In this document: in pieces, positions 8,398 through 12,834 of the stretch
How the letters are laid out: the number at the start of each line of letters is the position of its first letter
How positions within the stretch are numbered: the first letter of the stretch is position 1
Source of the DNA: Bacteroidota bacterium
Lineage (GTDB): Bacteria; Bacteroidota; Bacteroidia; B-17B0; Aurantibacillaceae
Length of the DNA: 12,834 nucleotides
Assembly (NCBI GenBank): GCA_025359355.1
Contig: JANYGR010000046.1
Span: 1-12,834 of the forward strand
Direction: 5' to 3'
Program-made: the position numbers and the translations under genes
The notes under the pieces: generated by a model
The model's input: the letters and a program-made list of their open reading frames with translations, nothing else
Told to the model about the DNA's origin: nothing
Databases searched by the model: none

Positions 8398-9696
8398 TTA
8401 TATCTCACCGTAAGACTTTCTAATTGCTAAACCAATAGCTTTAGATAGAAGTGGGGGTACGGCATTACCAAGTTGAACAAGTTGTTTTGTTTTTGATCCT
8501 TCAAATATAAAATCATCTGGAAATGATTGAATACGTGCCATTTCTCTTGCAGTCAATACTCTGCCTAATTTTGGATGAATATTGACTCCCCCATGATTTT
8601 CTTTAATAGTACATGAAGCTTCGTTCCAAGCGCATTTCTTCCATGCGTCTGAGTAACCTTTATATAAGCTTTTACCTTCTTCAAGAGCGAGCATTCTCTC
8701 AACCATTTCGGGCTTATGTTTAGTAGGCACGTGGTTAAAATTAACATCTTCTTTTTTCTTTACTAAATCTTTTATCGCTTGCCCAGTAGTAATATATTCA
8801 CTTGGTTTTAAAAAAGGTTTTGGATGATAATTTATTTTGTTAATTCTATTCCCAATAAAAATTACACGATCTCTTTTTTGTGGAACAGAATAATCAGCAG
8901 CCCTTAAAACTGTGACATTCATTTCATAGCCAGCTTTTTTAAAATCACTAATTATCATTTCTTCAACTTTCCCATTAAGCATTGTTCTTAGTCCTACAAC
9001 GTTTTCACATACAACAAATTCAGGCTGTAATTCTATAATAATTTCTAGCATTTCTTTGTATAAAGAATTACGAGGATCATCAACTATTCTATTTCCTGCC
9101 ATACTAAATCCTTGACAAGGAAACCCACCAGCAACTAAATTTAATTTTTTCCCTTTTAATTGAGTTCTGACTGTTTCATAAAATTCTTTTTTCTTTTCAC
9201 TTTGTTTTATATCTCCTTCAATAAATGGATGTTTGAAATTTTTTCTATATGTTTTCCCAGCCTCCTTAAACCAGTCCATACCACAAATTCCCTTTAATCC
9301 AGCTAATTCGAAACCTTTAGTGATGCCTCCAGCTCCTGAAAACAAATCAACAAAAGTTAAATTTGATTTAGAAGGATTTTCCCAATTATCAAAAATTTCC
9401 ACCCAGTTTATACCATAATGGTTTCTTAATTTGGAAGAATTTGTTTTGTCAATTTTATTTAAGTTTTCTAGAGAAATTTTTTCTCCAAACAAATTATAGT
9501 ATGGTTGTAAATCTTCACTTACAGTATTTGTGTTAATAAATTCTTCAATAGATTTATATGGTATTCGATAGACTCCACCTATTTTCAAAGAATGTAATTT
9601 GCTACTAGCAATATGCCTTCTAACTGTTTTTTGTGAAATACTTAATTTTTCTGCAACCTCATTAATTCCTAGAAAAGCTTCATGTTTTTTTTTCAT
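8398..9696 (-). CDS. DNA (cytosine-5) methyltransferase with N-terminal helix-turn-helix
   Basis: Transfers methyl from S-adenosylmethionine to C5 of cytosine, presumably protecting sites cut by the divergent endonuclease. All key m5C motifs are present: I, D-L-F-S-G-A-G-G (117-124); IV, G-G-F-P-C-Q-G-F-S (190-198) with catalytic Cys194; VI, E-N-V-V-G-L (231-236); VIII, Q-K-R-D-R-V (273-278); IX, about 379-396; X, Q-L-G-N-A-V-P-P (408-415). The target-recognition region lies between VIII and IX (about 285-375); its sequence specificity cannot be read. Residues 6-56 are an extra excisionase/MerR-like helix-turn-helix (N-E-V-A-E-K-L-S-I-S-Q-K-T-V-R-R-H), joined by a linker to the catalytic domain. 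Two 10-bp direct repeats end at its start codon and may be its operator. Arginine codons are AGA/AGG in 14 of 18 cases, unlike the neighbours. The enzyme looks intact. It is convergent with comEC and divergent from the endonuclease gene. Confidence 0.93.
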   Translation of the reverse strand: MKKKHEAFLGINEVAEKLSISQKTVRRHIASSKLHSLKIGGVYRIPYKSIEEFINTNTVSEDLQPYYNLFGEKISLENLNKIDKTNSSKLRNHYGINWVEIFDNWENPSKSNLTFVDLFSGAGGITKGFELAGLKGICGMDWFKEAGKTYRKNFKHPFIEGDIKQSEKKKEFYETVRTQLKGKKLNLVAGGFPCQGFSMAGNRIVDDPRNSLYKEMLEIIIELQPEFVVCENVVGLRTMLNGKVEEMIISDFKKAGYEMNVTVLRAADYSVPQKRDRVIFIGNRINKINYHPKPFLKPSEYITTGQAIKDLVKKKEDVNFNHVPTKHKPEMVERMLALEEGKSLYKGYSDAWKKCAWNEASCTIKENHGGVNIHPKLGRVLTAREMARIQSFPDDFIFEGSKTKQLVQLGNAVPPLLSKAIGLAIRKSYGEI

Positions 9697-9715
9697 TTTG
9701 TCTATTTTTGTCTAC
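9696..9715 (-). promoter_or_regulatory. Tandem 10-bp repeats at the methyltransferase start: candidate operator
   Basis: On the plus strand TTTTGTCTAT (9696-9705) is followed directly by TTTTGTCTAC (9706-9715), identical in nine of ten positions. On the minus strand this reads as two TAGACAAAA units running into the ATG. A period of 10 bp places both units on one face of the helix, as expected for side-by-side binding of a regulator. The methyltransferase itself carries an N-terminal helix-turn-helix, so self-repression is the obvious hypothesis. A TATATTTA at 9732-9725 (minus strand) could be a -7 element, which would put the repeats at about +1 to +20. The repeats are seen; their function is inferred. 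Confidence 0.45.
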
Positions 9716-9812
9716 TTTACATGGTAAATATAATAAAAATGTTTTTACAATAAGAGCTTCTTGCAATAAATTATTAAAATAGATTATAAATGCTTTATTT
9801 ACGTACTTTTAT
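9697..9812. promoter_or_regulatory. Divergent control region between methyltransferase and endonuclease genes
   Basis: This 116-bp, very AT-rich spacer must hold the promoters for both genes, as they start outward from it. The tandem repeats lie at the methyltransferase end. No comparable copy is seen next to the endonuclease ATG. No small frame for a separate controller (C) protein fits here. TACTTTTA at 9804-9811 resembles a -7 element but would give an almost leaderless endonuclease transcript and lacks a -33 partner, so I do not assign it. Confidence 0.5.
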
Positions 9813-11258
9813 ATGATGGAAATTAATAATGAAACATTTGGCGTTTGTTCTAAGATAGCTCTTTGTAAAATTTTTAATCTTGATTATAATGAAGACAGGT
9901 ATAATTCTAGAATAAACGAAAAAGTAGTTGCTTTATTTGAAGATGTATTTTCAATAAATACCGAAATAAAGGCATTAAATCTTAAAACATTTTTAGATAA
10001 TTCTTTTGATTACAATTCCGATATTATTGCTAGATCTCCACACAATTTTACTAATAAATCAGAGGAAACAATATCTATATGGACTTTTAAATCAAATGAT
10101 CCAAAAGTTTGTCCAAAAGTTGTTGGGCAACCAGGCATTGATAAAGCAAATAAATTATTTGGCCATCTAATCAAGTCACATATAGATAAGATTACATTTA
10201 AAGACCTTGTTATTAGTAAGCCAGAAGAATTATTAAATATATATATAGATTATTTATTTTTAAGCGACATTTCTATATTTATTTATCTCAAGAGTGGCTG
10301 TTTGGATACATGGAATCCTTATAATTATGTGGTTAAAATATATCATAAAGCTGATTTAAATGAGATAGAATTTGATAAAACTCAACTTTCCTTTACAAAA
10401 AATAGATCAGAATGGAATGAATCGAATACTATAAAGCAGAATAGAATCAGTATAGGTGAATTTCAAGTACATAGCGGTGAATTAAGGTTTGTGAAATTTA
10501 GATTTTTCTTAAAAAATTTATTTCCTTTATTAGAAAAACAAAAGAGTAACAATGAAACACTTGGTGTAACGTCGGAATATGTGATTTGCAAACTTTTTAA
10601 TTTATCTTATTCTAAAAATATAAATTTAGTGGAAAGGTCAGATTCGCGATTGATTAAAGCAATAACACCAACAATTCAAAAAGCATTTATCGAACTTCCT
10701 ATTCCAATTAAATATAGTGGAGCTGAAGTTGGTTTAAGAAAAGGAAGTAAAAGTAGTAGTGATTTTATTTTAACTGGTAATAGAACACTAAGTTTAAAAA
10801 CTAATTTCAAAAAAACCAATAAAGTATGCCCTCCTGAAATCGGACAACCTAGTTTTAAAACTTTTGATTTTTATTTTGGTAAAACATCTAATTATTTGCC
10901 TCCTATTGATGAAAAAAAATTCAAAGAATTTGTTATTAATAACCCAGATTTTTTATTTAAAGAATACGCAATTAGGCTTTTCGATTGTGATGATTTGCTA
11001 TGGTTATTCGGCATAAATAGTGACCTATCTAATTTTGATTATAGAATAGTTAGAGATGGAGCAAAAACAGTTGACTCTATAAGAGTTAAAAATAAAGATT
11101 TTACATTTACTAAAAATCTGAAAACTTGGAATGAGAGTAATACTCTAAAGTATAATAACAAGACTATTGGAGAATTTCAAGTTCATTCGATGCGTAAATC
11201 GCTTAAATTTCGATTTCATTTTTTTAATTTAATAGAAACCTTTTTTCACAATCAATAA
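9813..11258 (+). CDS. Putative type II restriction endonuclease, internally duplicated, one half degenerate
   Basis: Read as the restriction partner of the divergent m5C methyltransferase, from position and from a PD-(D/E)xK-like site; I do not recognise a named family. The protein is two homologous halves (about 5-238 and 246-478). Shared blocks are N-N-E-T-x-G-V (5-11/246-252), C-K-I/L-F-N-L, S-D (69-70/316-317), K-V-C-P-x-x-x-G-Q-P (98-107/337-346), F-K-x-x-V-I-x-x-P, W-N-E-S-N-T (201-206/439-444), I-G-E-F-Q-V-H-S (214-221/452-459) and K-F-R-F (228-231/465-468). In half 2, Asp317, Ser327-Leu-Lys329 and Glu342 form a plausible site of the S-x-K variant type. In half 1 the aligned positions are Asp70, Ser88, Trp90 and Val103, so Lys and Glu are lost, although Lys93 is nearby. 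Start is ATG 9813 or ATG 9816. Arginine codons are AGA/AGG in 14 of 17 cases. It ends 3 bp before smr. It could instead be another DNA-binding nuclease. Confidence 0.72.
   Translation: MMEINNETFGVCSKIALCKIFNLDYNEDRYNSRINEKVVALFEDVFSINTEIKALNLKTFLDNSFDYNSDIIARSPHNFTNKSEETISIWTFKSNDPKVCPKVVGQPGIDKANKLFGHLIKSHIDKITFKDLVISKPEELLNIYIDYLFLSDISIFIYLKSGCLDTWNPYNYVVKIYHKADLNEIEFDKTQLSFTKNRSEWNESNTIKQNRISIGEFQVHSGELRFVKFRFFLKNLFPLLEKQKSNNETLGVTSEYVICKLFNLSYSKNINLVERSDSRLIKAITPTIQKAFIELPIPIKYSGAEVGLRKGSKSSSDFILTGNRTLSLKTNFKKTNKVCPPEIGQPSFKTFDFYFGKTSNYLPPIDEKKFKEFVINNPDFLFKEYAIRLFDCDDLLWLFGINSDLSNFDYRIVRDGAKTVDSIRVKNKDFTFTKNLKTWNESNTLKYNNKTIGEFQVHSMRKSLKFRFHFFNLIETFFHNQ
9825..10526 (+). repeat. Coding repeat, first half of the endonuclease (degenerate copy)
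   Basis: Encodes residues 5-238, which align with residues 246-478 over their whole length. Identity is highest in the last 45 residues and lowest in the middle. The expected catalytic Lys is Trp90 (codon TGG, two or more base changes from a Lys codon) and the expected Glu is Val103. The D-to-S-x-W segment is 8 residues longer than in the second half. Confidence 0.85.
10548..11246 (+). repeat. Coding repeat, second half of the endonuclease (catalytic copy)
   Basis: Encodes residues 246-478. It holds Asp317, Lys329 and Glu342, spaced as D-x11-K-x12-E. Base-level similarity to the first half survives at its start, where AATGAAACA is followed by a similar TTGG stretch in both copies, and around W-N-E-S-N-T. 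The copies have otherwise diverged, so the duplication is old. Confidence 0.85.
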
Positions 11259-11261
11259 ACA

Positions 11262-12251
11262 ATGAAACTACGTATAGGTGATAAAGTAAGATTTTTAAAT
11301 GAAGTGGGTGAGGGCGTTATTACACGATTTAAAGATAAGGAAACGGTGTTTGTGGAAATGAACGATGGCTTCGAGATTCCCTATTTAACTAAGCATTTAG
11401 TGCCTATTCATACTGAACTTATTTTGAATCCAGAAGTGGAAAATATGGAGATGGAATTAGAAACTATTTTATCTGATTCTATTTATTTTATTATCGAAAC
11501 CGATCATGAATTACCGATGTTGGTGACAGATTATAAATTTTATTTATTTAATTCCTCTTCTTATAATGCCGCTTTTACCTATTCAGTAAAAGATGATGCA
11601 CACTTCCAAACCCTTAAACACGGCGAACTCGGGCCTTATCAAAAAATATTTTTGAAACAAGTGAAGAAGAATTTCTTTACAGAATATGCTTACCATAAGA
11701 TAGAATGTTTGTTTTTTAAAAACATGCATTACAAATCTCAGCTACCATTAGCAGAAATTTTATTTATTAATGATCGAATTATTTCTCAATCTCCTTTAGT
11801 AAAGCACGATGAGTTTAAATTTCCCGTATATGCTTATATTTTAAAAGAAGATTTCTTGGACGCTCAAGTTGTAGAGCAAAGGCTGAATGCGGAAGATGTA
11901 ACGCGATTAAAATCTATTAAAGAATTTAAACAACCCATAAAAAAATCAATAGCGAAGCAACAGTTAAAAGATCTTACCAAAGAAGTTGATTTGCATATTG
12001 AAGAATTAATGGATTCTTATAAGAACCTGACTAACTCACAAATACTAGCCATTCAGCTTGAGCGCTTTGAAAAAGAAATAGATTTTTGTTTAGAGAACGG
12101 CTTTAAAAAATTAATAGTGATACATGGCGTTGGTAACGGAAAGCTAAAAAGCGAAATCATAGAAATTCTTAAAACTATTGATGATATTAGTTTTTATGAT
12201 GCTTCTTATAAAAATTATGGTTATGGTGCAACCGAAATTATGATTTATTAA
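11262..12251 (+). CDS. Smr-domain protein with DUF2027-type N-terminus
   Basis: C-terminal Smr domain (about 243-329), the small MutS-related domain found alone or at the end of MutS2. In studied relatives it is a nuclease or a nucleic-acid or ribosome-binding module. The visible motifs are D-L-H-I-E-E-L (243-249), H-G-V-G-N-G-K-L-K (288-296, the H-G-x-G-x-G-x-L-R motif with Lys for Arg) and Y-G-Y-G-A-T (319-324). Residues 1-60 are a small beta-rich, SH3-like segment (G-D-K-V-R-F-L-N-E-x-G-x-G-x-V), and 65-215 are the DUF2027 core common in Bacteroidota. No MutS ATPase domain is present. The ATG is 3 bp after the endonuclease stop, leaving no room for its own promoter outside that gene. Codon use matches the chromosomal backbone (5 of 7 Arg codons are CGN), so it probably predates the restriction-modification pair at this locus. 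Confidence 0.88.
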   Translation: MKLRIGDKVRFLNEVGEGVITRFKDKETVFVEMNDGFEIPYLTKHLVPIHTELILNPEVENMEMELETILSDSIYFIIETDHELPMLVTDYKFYLFNSSSYNAAFTYSVKDDAHFQTLKHGELGPYQKIFLKQVKKNFFTEYAYHKIECLFFKNMHYKSQLPLAEILFINDRIISQSPLVKHDEFKFPVYAYILKEDFLDAQVVEQRLNAEDVTRLKSIKEFKQPIKKSIAKQQLKDLTKEVDLHIEELMDSYKNLTNSQILAIQLERFEKEIDFCLENGFKKLIVIHGVGNGKLKSEIIEILKTIDDISFYDASYKNYGYGATEIMIY

Positions 12252-12263
12252 TTAAAAAATCAT
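12240..12263. terminator. Possible shared hairpin between convergent smr and recX ends
   Basis: ATGATTT (12240-12246) and AAATCAT (12257-12263) form a 7-bp inverted repeat with a 10-base loop. It spans both stop codons, TAA at 12249-12251 for smr and TGA at 12262-12260 for recX. A run of six A residues (12254-12259) lies within it. It may end transcription from both sides, but the stem has a single G/C pair and could be chance. Confidence 0.3.
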
Positions 12264-12748
12264 TCCGTCATATTTAATACATCAAATACTAAATCTCTCT
12301 CATAGCCTTTAGAGATAGCGAAAGTAGCTAATTTGAATTTTAATTTAATTGGATTTTTTTCTGTCATCAATCTTTTTTTTGTTGCAATTACTTTAGTTAA
12401 CGTAGCGATGTATTCTTCTTCGTCAATTTGTTGAAGCGCTTTTTTAAGACAATATTCGCTTATACGTTTTTGTTTTAATTCTTGTTTAATTTTAATACGA
12501 CCCCATTTTTTTATATTAAATTTTCCTTTAGCAAATTGCATAGCAAAACGCTCTTCATTAAGAAAATTATCTTCAATCAGTTTTACAATAATGTTTTCAA
12601 CGGCTTCTGTCCATAAGCCTAATTCGTATAATTTATTACGAGCGTCTTGTTGGCAGCGCTCTTGATAGGCACACCAGCTTTGCATTTTAATTAATGCTAA
12701 GTGAGGATCTGTTATTTTAATGGGTTGTTTTTTTTCGAGCACATACAA
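12260..12748 (-). CDS. recX: RecX regulatory protein
   Basis: RecX binds RecA and its nucleoprotein filament and limits recombinase activity in the cytoplasm. The 162-residue length and all-helical, three-repeat composition are typical. Family-type segments are visible: A-Y-Q-E-R-C-Q-Q-D-A-R-N-K-L (about 27-40), L-I-E-D-N-F-L-N-E-E-R-F-A (about 57-69) followed by K-W-G-R-I-K-I-K-Q-E-L, and a C-terminal third repeat with K-G-Y-E-R. The start is uncertain: TTG at 12748-12746 or GTG at 12742-12740. The ATG at 12744 is out of frame, the first in-frame ATG would remove the first 20 or so residues, and the frame is closed by TAA at 12775-12773. It converges with smr, with 8 bp between the stops. 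No recA or LexA-type site is seen in the 86 bp upstream. Confidence 0.88.
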   Translation of the reverse strand: MYVLEKKQPIKITDPHLALIKMQSWCAYQERCQQDARNKLYELGLWTEAVENIIVKLIEDNFLNEERFAMQFAKGKFNIKKWGRIKIKQELKQKRISEYCLKKALQQIDEEEYIATLTKVIATKKRLMTEKNPIKLKFKLATFAISKGYERDLVFDVLNMTE

Positions 12749-12834
12749 AAATAAGATTATTTTATTTGCTATTTAACACAGAATCTATCGTGTTCAAATA
12801 ATATAAATTCAGATTGATGCGTTATAATACATTT

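Noticed and set aside
8565..8747. Short open frame overlapping the methyltransferase in another frame on the same strand
   Set aside because: It lies wholly inside a well-supported gene, has no recognisable features, and arises from the composition of the true frame.
9233..9418. 61-codon plus-strand frame antisense to the methyltransferase motif I region
   Set aside because: It is the antisense of a conserved catalytic segment. No promoter or family signal supports a controller protein here.
9804..9811. TACTTTTA as promoter -7 element for the endonuclease gene
   Set aside because: It lies next to the ATG, lacks a -33 element at the right distance, and near-matches to TAnnTTTG are frequent in DNA this rich in A and T.
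9697..9812. A separate C-protein (controller) gene or a Vsr mismatch endonuclease with the pair
   Set aside because: The 116-bp spacer is too short for a C gene and no vsr-like frame exists on either side.
8391..11261. Target-site duplication or inverted ends around the restriction-modification pair
   Set aside because: Comparing the two junctions shows only AT-rich sequence without a matching direct repeat. No transposase or integrase gene is present.
12775..12794. Inverted repeat AACAC...GTGTT upstream of recX
   Set aside because: It is only 5 bp with a 10-base spacer and has no match to a known SOS operator, so chance is the simplest explanation.

Overview
The window looks like chromosomal DNA of an AT-rich member of the Bacteroidota. 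The grounds are the gene families: a two-component-type propeller fused to a SpoIIE phosphatase with the D-S-I-x-Y-A-x-R-I-Q linker, a DUF2027-type Smr protein, a ComEC without a metallo-beta-lactamase zinc site, and secreted proteins ending their signal peptide in A-Q. Very low GC and absence of Shine-Dalgarno sequences agree with this. No genus can be named from the sequence alone.

Layout. 1-827 (minus) is the N-terminal part of a secreted protein that runs off the left edge. After a 232-bp divergent spacer come three genes on the plus strand: an Omp85/BamA-like outer membrane protein (1060-2796), a propeller/Y_Y_Y/SpoIIE phosphatase (2851-6273) and comEC (6348-8393). Positions 8398-11258 hold a divergent pair read as a type II restriction-modification system: a 5-methylcytosine methyltransferase with an N-terminal helix-turn-helix (minus), and a 481-residue putative restriction endonuclease (plus). 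Then follow an Smr/DUF2027 gene (11262-12251, plus) and recX (12260-12748, minus, convergent).

The restriction-modification pair is the accessory element. It sits between comEC and smr with 4 bp and 3 bp to spare and no visible scar. Its arginine codons are AGA/AGG in 28 of 35 cases, against 7 of 31 in omp85, smr and recX (hand counts). This fits recent acquisition and suggests that comEC and smr were once adjacent and co-directional.

The most unusual protein is the putative endonuclease. It is a tandem duplication of one domain of about 235 residues. The second copy keeps a plausible D...S-x-K...E active site. The first copy has W where the Lys should be and V where the Glu should be. It therefore looks like a single-chain pseudo-dimer with one catalytic and one non-catalytic half. 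The methyltransferase start is preceded by two tandem copies of a 10-bp sequence, exactly one helical turn apart, a candidate operator for the methyltransferase's own N-terminal domain. No RNA genes, CRISPR arrays, insertion sequences or transposases were seen.
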